From positions 496,001 to 560,000 of the forward strand of contig NZ_NGJZ01000002.1 in the NCBI RefSeq assembly GCF_003987595.1: 64,000 bases of DNA. Direction: 5' to 3'. Shown in pieces: positions 35,088-44,065 of the stretch (position 1 is its first letter; every line of letters begins with the position of its first letter). Made by a program: the position numbers and the translations under genes. The notes beneath the pieces were generated by a model. The model was not told the origin of the DNA, did no database searches, and was given only the letters and a program-made list of their open reading frames with translations. Source of the DNA: Vagococcus entomophilus (lineage in GTDB: Bacteria; Bacillota; Bacilli; Lactobacillales; Vagococcaceae).

Positions 35088-35819
35088 TCATCGAACATCA
35101 CGATATTGAATCAATCCAAATGAAATCAGACTAAGAAATAAGGACCAGATACCCTGAACTAATAAACCTTGAGAACCATTTAATAAAGTAGTTGTATGAG
35201 GTGTGAAAAAAAGATTCATAGTTGCTAAATCGGGTAAGTATTTTGCAAATGCAGTCATTGCGAATAACATTTGACTTAATCCAAGAATAAGAGAGAACAT
35301 TATTGCAATCGGTAAAATGTGTGATTTGGTAATGATGGTCAAAAAGACTGTAATCCAAGTTATTAGCGTCCAACTTAACATTGCAATAATCACTTTAATC
35401 AAAAATTCAAGAATTAAAGGGAGAGTAAAAGAGCCATTAAATTGGATAATACCAACTCCTAAGCAAATTAAACTGGAGAGTAAACCAATAATCCAAACTA
35501 TAGCTGTTAGAAGAAATATCTTAGCAGTAATGAGTTTTATTCGCGCAGGTATTGTTAATAAGGTTGTACGCAAATATGAATTTGAATATTCTTGACCGAA
35601 GAAACTAGCGGCTATAATAACAAGTCCCGCTTGGCTCAAAAATAAATTACGTAAACTAATGGATAATATCTCATTGGTTACCAAAGGTTGATCATTTCCA
35701 GCTCCCAAAAAAAATAATATTACAGGAGCTACTAAAATGGTTCCGATTGCGCCAAATAAGCACCAATTATAAGAGAAGAATTTGATTAGTTCACTTTGAA
35801 GAATATTCTTAATCATCAA
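35088..35819 (-). CDS. ABC-2-type permease, immunity transporter subunit 2
   Basis: 243 aa with about six membrane helices; N-terminal KNILQSELIKFFSYNWCLFG is typical of LanE/LanG or BcrB-like permeases (ABC-2). GQEYSNSYLRTTLL resembles the matching block in its neighbour, so the two permeases are paralogues. The ATG overlaps the upstream permease stop (ATGA). Likely extrudes the lasso peptide from the membrane of the producer. Confidence 0.8.
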   Translation of the reverse strand: MMIKNILQSELIKFFSYNWCLFGAIGTILVAPVILFFLGAGNDQPLVTNEILSISLRNLFLSQAGLVIIAASFFGQEYSNSYLRTTLLTIPARIKLITAKIFLLTAIVWIIGLLSSLICLGVGIIQFNGSFTLPLILEFLIKVIIAMLSWTLITWITVFLTIITKSHILPIAIMFSLILGLSQMLFAMTAFAKYLPDLATMNLFFTPHTTTLLNGSQGLLVQGIWSLFLSLISFGLIQYRDVR

Positions 35820-36601
35820 TATTTTCCTCCCACGTCGCTACGAGTAAACGAATAGAATGCTATTAACATAGAAAAAAATATCCACAGAAGAAGTATCAAT
35901 ATACCTTTTGCTGGATCATGAGCATAAGATTTAACCGGAGTAGCAACAATATGATTTCCTGCTGCTACGGGTAGATATTCCCCCCAGGACCATTTCTCTG
36001 CTAGATAACTTCCAAGATTGTAGATTTGAGGAACTAGAAATATCAATGGAACAATCATATTTCTAAATATTAAGCCAATCAAAAAGGATAAAACTGTTAA
36101 TAATGTCCAATCTAATGTCGTATAGCCAATAAACTTCCAAGCTATTGGACTTAAAATGAATGGGTTCAATCCTAAACTACCTAATCTAACATGTGTAATC
36201 GCAACGGTTATAAATATTGAAATAAATGAAACTAATATAGTCGAAATCAAAATAGTTAGTAGTTTGGCATTAAAAAGTTCTTTACGCTTATTGCTATATA
36301 ACATGGTTGTACGCAAATTATGATTTTTATATTCACTAGCGCCGCTAATTCCGCCCCAGAGTACAATTGGAAGTACTCCGAATAAAGCAGCATCAAAGCC
36401 AAAATAATCTAGTGGAGGTATAGCTTCTAGTAAGTCGGGGTGTGTCGCTGGAGTTGCATCTAATCCTATGGAAAGTAATTGGTTAGCTTCTAATAATCCA
36501 AGTAAGGGTTGAAGAACGATTACTAATGCAAAAATGATCCACCAGCCATGACTATTTATCAGTTTAGAAAATTCGGAATAAGTTACTTTAACAAAACTCA
36601 T
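35816..36601 (-). CDS. ABC-2-type permease, immunity transporter subunit 1
   Basis: 261 aa, about six membrane helices; SEYKNHNLRTTMLYSNKRKE shows the ABC-2 coupling block shared with the second permease. Starts 2 nt after the ATPase stop. Forms an ABC transporter like LanFEG of lantibiotic clusters, with one ATPase and two permeases. Confidence 0.8.
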   Translation of the reverse strand: MSFVKVTYSEFSKLINSHGWWIIFALVIVLQPLLGLLEANQLLSIGLDATPATHPDLLEAIPPLDYFGFDAALFGVLPIVLWGGISGASEYKNHNLRTTMLYSNKRKELFNAKLLTILISTILVSFISIFITVAITHVRLGSLGLNPFILSPIAWKFIGYTTLDWTLLTVLSFLIGLIFRNMIVPLIFLVPQIYNLGSYLAEKWSWGEYLPVAAGNHIVATPVKSYAHDPAKGILILLLWIFFSMLIAFYSFTRSDVGGKY

Positions 36602-36603
36602 GA

Positions 36604-37311
36604 TTAATTTCCTCCCTCAGTAAGTAGAAAGAATACATCTTCTAATGTTTCAATGCTTTGCATCACTTCATGAAGTTCACCAGTAACAACAATCTGACCT
36701 TTGTTAATGATAACAACGTCATCCGCAATAGCTTCGATTTCAGAAAGGTAGTGTGAGGAGAGTAATACTGTTTTTCCTTGATCAGCTTGTCTGCGAATAA
36801 AATTTCTAAACCATTTTATTCCCATGGGATCTAAGCCATTTGTTGGTTCGTCAAGAACTAGATATTGGGGATCTCCCAGCAGAGCAATAGCAATCCCTAA
36901 CCTTTGCCCTTCACCTAAAGATAGGGTTCCAAGTTGTGCATGACTTTTATTTGATAGGTCGACAATATCTAAGACTTCTGAAATACGTTTATTTGGGATA
37001 TTGTTACTTTTTGCAATGATTTTCAGATGTGTTTTAACTTTTCTTGATGGAGTTCCGCCAATCCCATCAAATGCCGATCCAACAATTTGCAATGGGAAGG
37101 TGAAATTACTATAATTTTTTTTACCGAAAGTTGCTGTTCCTGATAAAGGTCGGTCTAAACCGAGAAGTATTCTAAGCGTAGAGCTCTTTCCAGCTCCGTT
37201 AGGTCCAAGAAAAGCTGTTATACGTCCTTCTTTAGCCTTAAAAGTTATATTTTCTAGTATATTTTTCTTTTTATGTTGTTTACATACATTCGAAACGACA
37301 ATATTTTTCAA
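36604..37311 (-). CDS. ABC transporter ATPase, immunity type
   Basis: 235 aa. Walker A GPNGAGKSSTLRILLGL near residue 37, signature SLGEGQRLGIAIAL, Walker B YLVLDEPTNGLDPMG, H-loop SSHYLSE. Closest in build to BcrA/LanF ATPases. TTG start with AAAGGAGTC 8 nt upstream. It follows the truncated exporter by about 60 nt. Besides immunity it could, in principle, power the ATPase-less exporter, but no such trans pairing is established. Confidence 0.85.
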   Translation of the reverse strand: MKNIVVSNVCKQHKKKNILENITFKAKEGRITAFLGPNGAGKSSTLRILLGLDRPLSGTATFGKKNYSNFTFPLQIVGSAFDGIGGTPSRKVKTHLKIIAKSNNIPNKRISEVLDIVDLSNKSHAQLGTLSLGEGQRLGIAIALLGDPQYLVLDEPTNGLDPMGIKWFRNFIRRQADQGKTVLLSSHYLSEIEAIADDVVIINKGQIVVTGELHEVMQSIETLEDVFFLLTEGGN

Positions 37312-37372
37312 TAGTATGACTCCTTTAAATTATTTTATTTAATTTGTTTTTAAATTAAAAATTTACACTTCT

Positions 37373-38674
37373 CTATCCACCTATTCCCAGTACGATTAGA
37401 CCAGATAGTTGCAGAGTCATATTAGAAATAGGAGTCATGAATGCTTGTATTTTAGCTAATCTTATTCCAATATTACGCAATCGTTCTGCTTGCAGTTTAG
37501 ATTTTTCTTCCTCTATGTCTGTTGCGTTTGTTGCACGAATTGTTCTGATAGCATGTAAATCACGCTCGATATCGCCACTTAATTTTCCTAACTCTTTTTG
37601 TGCAGAAAAACTAGCTTTCTGTATAGCTTTACTCATAATAATGGTTCCAATAAAAGATACACAAACTGTTGAAAGAGCCATAAAAAATAGCAAGGAATCT
37701 CTCAAAATCATCCCGATAGCTGCCCCAACAACAACTAAAAAGCCACTACTTAACGCAATACTTACTTGTATTAAAGCCATTCTCAATTTAGAGGAGTCAC
37801 CACTAACCCTGCTTAGTAGATCACCTACACTTCTTGTATCGTACTCGTGGATTGGTAATCTTAATAAATGACTAATTAAACTTTTTCGCGCTTTAAAAAC
37901 GACCCCTTCACCAATTATTTGTAGCAAATAATATTGAACCGCTGTTAAAATCGTTGATAATATCAATACTATAATGAGAATTCCTAAACTTGAATTAATC
38001 TTAATTCCTGTATTTGATTGATCAATTAAATTAGCAACAAGGTTAGGTTGAGCGAGAGTTAAAGCCGCACTGATTAATCCTAATATTCCAACGCAAATGA
38101 ATTCCCAATTATGCCCTTTTGCTAAGGCAAACAAGGACCTGGTATTTACTGAGGGTGTATGGTTCTCAGAATTAATAATTTCGGACTCCTTTTTTTTACG
38201 TTCTATATTTTCTTGTTTTATTTTTTTCAAATACGATTCTTTTCTGAGGATATCAGTTGAATGGTGTGGCACACATATCGCTTTAGAATATATTTGAACT
38301 TCTGCGGGCTCTCCAATAGGGCATTCATTTAGCTCTATCCATGCATGTGCTCTAAATGGCTCTTGTGCATACCCAGTACACCAACTTACTGATTTACGTT
38401 GTAGCCACAGTACTAATACAACAGCAAGTGATCGTCTAAGACATCCTTCTTGACTTCTACATCTACTACTTACGATACACACTGCGTTTCGCGCAGTTTT
38501 TACCTGTTTTTCTGATGCGGGAGGATTGTTTTTTATTAGCTTCACCAATATTTTTTCAATTCTCCCAGGGGACATCCAATTAAGCGGTGCAGACAGTATT
38601 AAACTCAAACGAGCCAAAAATCTCGCACTAAAAGATACCGAATCTATTTGTTCTGGAAAAAGTTGGATATTCAT
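37373..38674 (-). CDS. Lasso peptide B2 protease fused to ABC exporter membrane domain, ATPase missing
   Basis: 433 aa. Residues 1-150 are the transglutaminase-like B2 leader peptidase: Cys in EGCLRRSLAVVLVLWLQ, His in FRAHAWIELNE, then GEPAEVQIYSKAICVP, the usual B2 ending with Glu in place of the common Asp. Residues about 180-433 are an ABC exporter membrane domain (VGDLLSRVSGDSSKLR, then DIERDLHAIRTIRA). The protein ends at VLGIGG, before any nucleotide-binding domain, and no such domain follows on this strand. Either a truncation or a split system. The start overlaps the B1 stop. Confidence 0.85.
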   Translation of the reverse strand: MNIQLFPEQIDSVSFSARFLARLSLILSAPLNWMSPGRIEKILVKLIKNNPPASEKQVKTARNAVCIVSSRCRSQEGCLRRSLAVVLVLWLQRKSVSWCTGYAQEPFRAHAWIELNECPIGEPAEVQIYSKAICVPHHSTDILRKESYLKKIKQENIERKKKESEIINSENHTPSVNTRSLFALAKGHNWEFICVGILGLISAALTLAQPNLVANLIDQSNTGIKINSSLGILIIVLILSTILTAVQYYLLQIIGEGVVFKARKSLISHLLRLPIHEYDTRSVGDLLSRVSGDSSKLRMALIQVSIALSSGFLVVVGAAIGMILRDSLLFFMALSTVCVSFIGTIIMSKAIQKASFSAQKELGKLSGDIERDLHAIRTIRATNATDIEEEKSKLQAERLRNIGIRLAKIQAFMTPISNMTLQLSGLIVLGIGG

Positions 38675-38922
38675 TATGCAAGTTTCATCTCCTTCAGAAG
38701 AGCCATAAACTCAGCAACATCTGTTTCCGCTTGCGCTTTATCTAGAGAGAATGAAGTTTTCAATTGTAGTGCTAACTCATCTACCGTCAAGCCTTTACTC
38801 AAACCTTCCAACATAGAAACTCCAGAAGCATTTACTTGAAAATAAATTCCTCTACTTTTATCCAAAACGATTGCGCCATCATCTTGGCTAATAATTTTCA
38901 ACTCTCTTTTTACTTTTCTCAT
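38674..38922 (-). CDS. Lasso peptide B1 protein (PqqD-like RRE)
   Basis: 82 aa. RELKIISQDDGAIVLDKSRG, IYFQVNASGVSMLEGL and LTVDELALQLKTSFSLDKAQ fit the PqqD-like RiPP recognition element that binds the precursor leader and delivers it to the B2 peptidase. AGGAGGAATAATATTA precedes the ATG. The stop overlaps the B2 start (TAATG), as in most split B1/B2 clusters. Confidence 0.88.
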   Translation of the reverse strand: MRKVKRELKIISQDDGAIVLDKSRGIYFQVNASGVSMLEGLSKGLTVDELALQLKTSFSLDKAQAETDVAEFMALLKEMKLA

Positions 38923-38989
38923 TAATATTATTCCTCCTTTTTAGAAAATAACTACAAGTTAACAACCGTTAATTTTCTTTCATTTTTTT

Positions 38990-40765
38990 CTATTTTTTTA
39001 AAGCTACACGAAGCCAGCGTTCAACAGCTGCTAATCTCTCAAAAGCTTCAACTCTAGTATGTAGAGCAGAAGGCATTGATAATTCAGAAATTAGTATATC
39101 TGCATCTATAATTCCCAATTCAACTAATTTGAATTGGTGCACTTTCTGGGAGTACTTCTTTACAGCTTCTTTGTAGCTTTTATACAAACTGGTGGAATAG
39201 TCTCCTTTAAATCCACGTGTAAAAATATTTTTTGAAACAAGTCCTTTAGTGGCATTATATAAAATTGATTTTGTTACAGTATGATCTTGTCTATAACGGG
39301 CTGGTATAGCTAAAGAATAATTAATAATGTCTACATCTAAAAAAGGAGCTTGCCAAGTCATACCGTTAACACCATATATGTTGTTAATCTGAGTTATCAA
39401 ATGTCTTTGAAAGAGTAGAGACTCAATCATCTGGTGTCGAGAACGATCGGAGTCTAAAGAATTCGGTGTGTTATCTAATTTATTTATTAGGGCGCTATAA
39501 CTTAATTCTCGGTAAGTCTTCGTAAGCCAATTTGGTACTGTGACTGGACCACACCAATTGAGTGTAGAACTTTGACGAGTTTGTTTAGCATAGCCAAAGC
39601 CTTTATCTATTTCGTTTTTTACAGCTTCTGTAAAGGAAGTATTATTTATTAGATCTACTGTCCCAACTGAAATTGGAATCCGATTTAGTAAACAATATCG
39701 TAAACCTAAGTCTATACTGCGTAATTTATTTTGGCGTACAAGAGACCATGCGTTGGCAGGCATAGGAGTGAATAATTCATCCCCGCCAAGACCGGTAAAA
39801 TGAGTGGCACTGGCGGGAGTTAATGCTGAATTTTCTATAGATTCAACATATCCTTCTGTATCTGCCCAAAATAATGGAGAATCTGGTAACACTGAGTTTG
39901 AGTAGTCCCTATCAATTTCAAAATTTTTCCCCGAGCTACCTAAAGAAGGTAATGAAGTAAATATGGCGTTGATATCGTTTGAGATTAATTTTGCCCATGT
40001 AGAATCGCTATTCCATTCACTATCAGCGTTTGCGTGATAAAGTTTAACATTAGCTTGAAGAGCTTTTAAGATATAAATAATTGTTGCTGAATCAACTCCA
40101 CCTGAAAGGTCAGCGGATATCTCAGAGTAACTAACTGTATTTTGACTAAGCAATTCTAGAAGGCGCTCTCGTATTTTTGGATAAATAGATTCGACTTTGT
40201 TTTCTAAGTTTGGAGGTGTCCAAGTTTGTATGGTTTCTAAGATTCCATTTGTTGTACATTTCAAAATATAGAATGGTTGGATCGTGTTTACATTTTCCCA
40301 TAATGGAATATTTTGGAATGGGTAGTATGGTAAATTATGAATTAGATTTAATGCAAGAGCCGATTTAGAAATTGGTAAATTAAGAAATAATGCGATATTT
40401 GCTGATGAATCACTAATGATTAGTTCATCATTTGAGTCCACCCATGAAAGAGAAACATCAAATAATGATCCTCCCATAAATAGCCCTTCTTTAGTTATGA
40501 AAACAAATACGCCTTTAGAAATATTTGCTTGAAGATAATCTAATATGTTTTCTGTAGAAGTGTAGTTAAATTGGTCTTTATTACAAAATATTCTTGAATA
40601 TTCAGAAGAAATACAGTAAATTTCAAATTGATCACGTGTATGTTGAGAGTACTCGGTATTGGATACCAGCAGTATATTAGTATAGTCTGTAGTAATACGT
40701 TTTTGAAACATCGATTTTTTTGAGGATATTGAGATATTTGATTTGTTTAAAATAATTAGAAACAC
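38990..40765 (-). CDS. Lasso cyclase (asparagine synthetase-like)
   Basis: About 590 aa. The asparagine-synthetase fold is clear: SADLSGGVDSATIIYIL (ATP pyrophosphatase SGGxDS) near residue 217 and THFTGLGGDELFTPMP near 322. The N-terminal glutaminase-like domain is degenerate and lacks the Cys2 nucleophile, as in lasso cyclases. It adenylates the ring-forming Asp/Glu side chain and joins it to Gly1. The start is uncertain: GTG 40765 lies in GGGAGGTG, so an ATT at 40756 or 40753 may be used. Confidence 0.88.
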   Translation of the reverse strand: MFLIILNKSNISISSKKSMFQKRITTDYTNILLVSNTEYSQHTRDQFEIYCISSEYSRIFCNKDQFNYTSTENILDYLQANISKGVFVFITKEGLFMGGSLFDVSLSWVDSNDELIISDSSANIALFLNLPISKSALALNLIHNLPYYPFQNIPLWENVNTIQPFYILKCTTNGILETIQTWTPPNLENKVESIYPKIRERLLELLSQNTVSYSEISADLSGGVDSATIIYILKALQANVKLYHANADSEWNSDSTWAKLISNDINAIFTSLPSLGSSGKNFEIDRDYSNSVLPDSPLFWADTEGYVESIENSALTPASATHFTGLGGDELFTPMPANAWSLVRQNKLRSIDLGLRYCLLNRIPISVGTVDLINNTSFTEAVKNEIDKGFGYAKQTRQSSTLNWCGPVTVPNWLTKTYRELSYSALINKLDNTPNSLDSDRSRHQMIESLLFQRHLITQINNIYGVNGMTWQAPFLDVDIINYSLAIPARYRQDHTVTKSILYNATKGLVSKNIFTRGFKGDYSTSLYKSYKEAVKKYSQKVHQFKLVELGIIDADILISELSMPSALHTRVEAFERLAAVERWLRVALKK

Positions 40766-40794
40766 CTCCCTAAATAAAGACTATGCGGATTATT

Positions 40795-40828
40795 AAAAAA
40801 GGTCATCGAATTACATAATTCGATGACC
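40795..40828 (-). terminator. Attenuating terminator between precursor and cyclase genes
   Basis: GGTCATCGAATT / AATTCGATGACC, a 12-bp perfect stem with a 4-nt loop, followed on the minus strand by T6. Placed after the precursor, it would give more precursor than enzyme transcript. Confidence 0.8.
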
Positions 40829-40857
40829 ACTAGCATAATTATTTCCCGTTTTGTATT

Positions 40858-40995
40858 TTAGTAATAAATTATAACTTGGAAAAGAGCGCGTCCACCAAAT
40901 ACATCTCTAAATTTACCTGTCCAAAGACCACGAGTAGATTCTTTAAAACCTGCAATTTTTTCAATTGATGGTTTACTGTAATTTTGCTTTGTCAT
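40858..40995 (-). CDS. Lasso peptide precursor (45 aa)
   Basis: Leader of 22 residues with the Y-x-x-P-x-I motif (YSKPSI, residues 6-11) recognised by B1, and Thr at -2 (ESTR before the core). Core of 23 residues: ring segment GLWTGKFRD, where Gly1 can be joined to Asp9 (9-residue ring), then loop/tail VFGGRALFQVIIYY. The tail has bulky residues (Phe, Arg, Tyr) able to plug the ring. A strong GAAGGAGGTGAAC precedes the ATG. Directly upstream of cyclase, B1 and B2 genes. Predicted from motifs; not chemically proven. Confidence 0.9.
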   Translation of the reverse strand: MTKQNYSKPSIEKIAGFKESTRGLWTGKFRDVFGGRALFQVIIYY

Positions 40996-41022
40996 AGAGT
41001 TCACCTCCTTCATAGTTGGTGT

Positions 41023-41056
41023 ATACTAAATTTTCTAATTCAAGTAAATTAGAAAA
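41023..41056 (-). promoter_or_regulatory. Precursor promoter and 26-bp operator palindrome
   Basis: TTTTCTAATT-CAAGTA-AATTAGAAAA (41031-41056) is a perfect 10-bp inverted repeat with a 6-bp spacer. It lies just upstream of a -10-like TAGTAT (minus strand, 41023-41028), 36 nt before the precursor start. Position over the -35 region suits an activator such as the neighbouring NarL-type response regulator. Confidence 0.6.
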
Positions 41057-41255
41057 CAGTTACCTGGATTACTTACTACTGAAAAATGAGTTTAGGAAAT
41101 TCTTGACATTTATATTTTAATTAAACAATAGATCAAAACAGCAAGAATCAGGAAATGGTATACTCTTAATATGTTTTTTTATTTTTAGTAGCTTTTTTCT
41201 ATTCAATCAACATATTAATCATACAAAAAAGGGGGCAATTTGTAATGAGTATATT

Positions 41256-41417
41256 GTGCAATTAGTTAAGAAAGAGTATGATGAAGTTAACATTAAAAGA
41301 GACATAGAGTGGAATATAAATAAAATCTGTATTGTTTATTACATTAGTGGGATATTAGAGAATTTTATTCAAACTATGAATTCAAAATTAGTATCTTTAA
41401 AAAACGAAGACCCATAG
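41256..41417 (+). CDS. Doubtful short reading frame upstream of the kinase
   Basis: 53 codons (KEYDEVNIKRDIEWNINKIC, IVYYISGILENFIQ) from GTG 41256, with only a distant GGGGG as ribosome site. Could be the tail of a lost gene or a small peptide. Included because it lies where ComX or another signal gene might be expected, but it has no such features. Confidence 0.2.
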   Translation: MQLVKKEYDEVNIKRDIEWNINKICIVYYISGILENFIQTMNSKLVSLKNEDP

Positions 41418-41452
41418 AATAGTGAAGGAATAGTTAGATTGGAGGAGAGTGC

Positions 41453-43414
41453 ATGAAAGAAAAATTTGTTTATTTGTTATCCTCATTTGTATTCTTAGTG
41501 ATTGCTCTATTTACTATTAAGCAGAATGATTATTTGTATGGCTCACAAGCAACAATTGTTGTACCGATTATCGTTGGACTTATTATTTTTTGTGTTGTCA
41601 TTATTTTCATTTCTAGAGATATTAAAAAGATTAGATACTTCGCTGTACTTACTTTTTTTACTTCCATTTCCTTAGTAATAGGATTATTTCCTTATTCTTT
41701 TGTGCATCCTGTCAAATCCCTGATAATTTCATTTTTACCTTACTTTGTCTATAAGTTTTTTATCACTTTTAACTTAATTTCGATCTCATCTGTTTCTAAA
41801 AAAATTGATCAAATTTTATTTATACAATCTATTATTGTATCCATGTTACTGCTTCTTAATTTTGAAAAATTCACATGGATGGTGAGTACAGTAATCATTT
41901 TGGATATTTTTGGTTGTTTATTTTTATATTTTAAAGGAAAAGATCGACTAACCATTCGAACAAAAAAAGAACAAGTTTTTCTAATTCGAATACTAGTTTT
42001 ATCGCTATTTTCGTTAATTATTTCTACTTCAATTTTAAGTGGGTTGACTCTTTTTCTTATCCCAATCACAGTCGGAATTATTTTAATAAAGCGTAATGAA
42101 ATTAGCTTAGATAAAGTTTCAATTATTATAAATTTAGTTACTCATTTTATCTGTATAGGACTCTTCTTTATTATTAATTTTTATTTTCTCCGATTATCTA
42201 TATTAGATATCTCTTTTATTTCTATTTTTTATTGTTTGATTCTGTTCATCCTCTATTTGAAGAATTGGTATCTGAGTAGTATTGAGATAAGGCGGATTCA
42301 ACAAAGGAAAAAAGAATTTCAAAAAGAAAAAATTGATCTTGTACAAACTATCAGTAAAGAAAAAACGCTGTCTTCCGTGGGTACTTTAATTAGTAAAATA
42401 TTATTACAACATTACGAAATTGATAGCTATTTAATGGTTTGGAAAGATCAATACTCCCCCTATATTTTGTCTAGCGCAGGAGAACTTTCCAAATTGGTTT
42501 TAACGAATAAAATGATTGCTGAATTTGAATGCGACTCTAACATATTCCATTATCACAACAATAAATATAGAAAATTCACTTTTTGTGAGAACAAACAAGT
42601 TTTAGGCTGGTTACTCATAAATAAAGAAGAAGGTTCTGACTTAGCGAATATGAAACATGAAGAAATAAATGAGTTAGTTTGTGTTGTTGGGAAAATAATT
42701 ATTGAAAATGAACGTTTATATGATGTGAGACAAGAAGCATTGAAAATAGAAAGTTTGTCTTATGATGAATACGTGAACTATGAGTATTTAAACATGGTAC
42801 AAAATTTTCATAAAGACTTTTCATTTTTTATCCACGACAATGTTTTGCAAAATATTTTGGCTTTAAAAAAATTAATCGAATCGATGTCTACTGAAGATGT
42901 AGAAACAAAAAAATTAGTATTAGAAACTTTTGATACCTTAAATAAAACCTTTAGGGATAAAATATTTGAACTATATCCTTCTGCGATTGAAACTGCTCCT
43001 TTATCACAAAGTATTCGAATTCTTTGTGATAAATTTAATAAGGAACATGAATGTATACTTGTTCATTTTTATTGTCCACAAGAAACGCATTTAAAAAAAG
43101 AAGAGAAGTTTCATATTTATCGAATTATGCAAGAATTACTAACTAATGCTTTAAAACACTCTCAAGCAACAAAAATTTTTGCTTCACTTATTCAACATGA
43201 ATTTTACATTGAGGGTATTGTAAAAGATGATGGTATAGGATTTGATTATAGCAAAATAAAGCTTAGAGAATTTGAACATGAGCATTTTGGTATTTTATCA
43301 ATCAATCAAGAAGTTCATTCATTAAACGGAAAAATGAAGGTGTCATCTGTAAACCCGCATGGGACAAAATTTACAATAACTTTACCGATTGTAAAGGAGG
43401 ATATAAGTTCATGA
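41453..43414 (+). CDS. ComP/NarX-type sensor histidine kinase
   Basis: 653 aa. Eight or more N-terminal membrane helices (residues 1-280), a GAF-like linker, then HisKA_3 with SFFIHDNVLQNILALK (phospho-His of HDxxxQ near residue 460) and HATPase with MQELLTNALKHSQATKI near 565. The many-helix sensor resembles ComP-like peptide receptors. GGAGGAGAGTGC precedes the ATG. Divergent from the lasso precursor; overlaps its response regulator by 4 nt. It probably senses the lasso peptide or cell-envelope damage; inference. Confidence 0.85.
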   Translation: MKEKFVYLLSSFVFLVIALFTIKQNDYLYGSQATIVVPIIVGLIIFCVVIIFISRDIKKIRYFAVLTFFTSISLVIGLFPYSFVHPVKSLIISFLPYFVYKFFITFNLISISSVSKKIDQILFIQSIIVSMLLLLNFEKFTWMVSTVIILDIFGCLFLYFKGKDRLTIRTKKEQVFLIRILVLSLFSLIISTSILSGLTLFLIPITVGIILIKRNEISLDKVSIIINLVTHFICIGLFFIINFYFLRLSILDISFISIFYCLILFILYLKNWYLSSIEIRRIQQRKKEFQKEKIDLVQTISKEKTLSSVGTLISKILLQHYEIDSYLMVWKDQYSPYILSSAGELSKLVLTNKMIAEFECDSNIFHYHNNKYRKFTFCENKQVLGWLLINKEEGSDLANMKHEEINELVCVVGKIIIENERLYDVRQEALKIESLSYDEYVNYEYLNMVQNFHKDFSFFIHDNVLQNILALKKLIESMSTEDVETKKLVLETFDTLNKTFRDKIFELYPSAIETAPLSQSIRILCDKFNKEHECILVHFYCPQETHLKKEEKFHIYRIMQELLTNALKHSQATKIFASLIQHEFYIEGIVKDDGIGFDYSKIKLREFEHEHFGILSINQEVHSLNGKMKVSSVNPHGTKFTITLPIVKEDISS

Positions 43415-44004
43415 AAGTATATTTACTAGATGATCATGCACTTTTTTCTAAGAGTCTGGAAATTGCATTTCGACCAATGGATATCTCAATTATTAGCTTT
43501 ACTGAGCCAGAAATATTTTTAGGTAAACTAAAAAATAATCAACCAGATTTAGTGTTATTGGATATCCATATTGGAAAATTAAGTGGATTTGATATATCTA
43601 AAAAGATTCTTAAGAATTTTCCGAATCAAAAAGTGGTTTTTTTATCGGGCTTTGATTTAATTGAGTATAAGAATGAAGCAATAAAGTCAGGAGCATGGGG
43701 ACTATTAAATAAAAATGTAACAATTGAAGAACTATATGATGATTTAAAAAAAATACATCATGGAAATAATCTTCTACCCAAGTGCCAAAGTACATTATAT
43801 GTTCTGAGTGAACGAGAAAAAGAGATACTAAAATGTGCGGCAGAAGGTCTTAGGCAACAGGAAATAGCAGAGCGTCTTTATATTAGTAGAAGAACAGTAA
43901 ACAATCATCTTGTTTCCATAAATAATAAATTAGGGGTGAATTCAACTGTTTGTGCAATTATTCAAGCTATTGAATTGGGAATTATTAGAGTAAAAGGATA
44001 TTGA
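43411..44004 (+). CDS. NarL/LuxR-family response regulator
   Basis: 197 aa. Receiver domain with phospho-Asp in PDLVLLDIHIG (about 51) and Lys in LLNKN near 102; LuxR-type HTH with LSEREKEILKCAAEGLRQQE, IAERLYISRRTVNNHL near 130-170. The partner of the preceding kinase (ATGA overlap). The 26-bp palindrome at the lasso precursor promoter is the natural candidate target. Confidence 0.9.
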   Translation: MKVYLLDDHALFSKSLEIAFRPMDISIISFTEPEIFLGKLKNNQPDLVLLDIHIGKLSGFDISKKILKNFPNQKVVFLSGFDLIEYKNEAIKSGAWGLLNKNVTIEELYDDLKKIHHGNNLLPKCQSTLYVLSEREKEILKCAAEGLRQQEIAERLYISRRTVNNHLVSINNKLGVNSTVCAIIQAIELGIIRVKGY

Positions 44005-44038
44005 TACTTAAAAAATATGTCAATGTTTACGGAGTGCC

Positions 44039-44065
44039 ATACCCCATATTATAAAGGGTATTTTT
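44039..44065 (+). terminator. Weak terminator after the response regulator
   Basis: ATACCC / GGGTAT, 6-bp stem with an 11-nt loop, followed by T5. The rest of 44005-44267 shows no gene. Confidence 0.5.

Noticed and set aside
41200-41452. A ComX- or AgrD-like signal gene before the ComP-like kinase
   Set aside because: Only a 53-codon frame with a poor start and no prenylation- or thiolactone-type tail; no comQ or agrB beside it.
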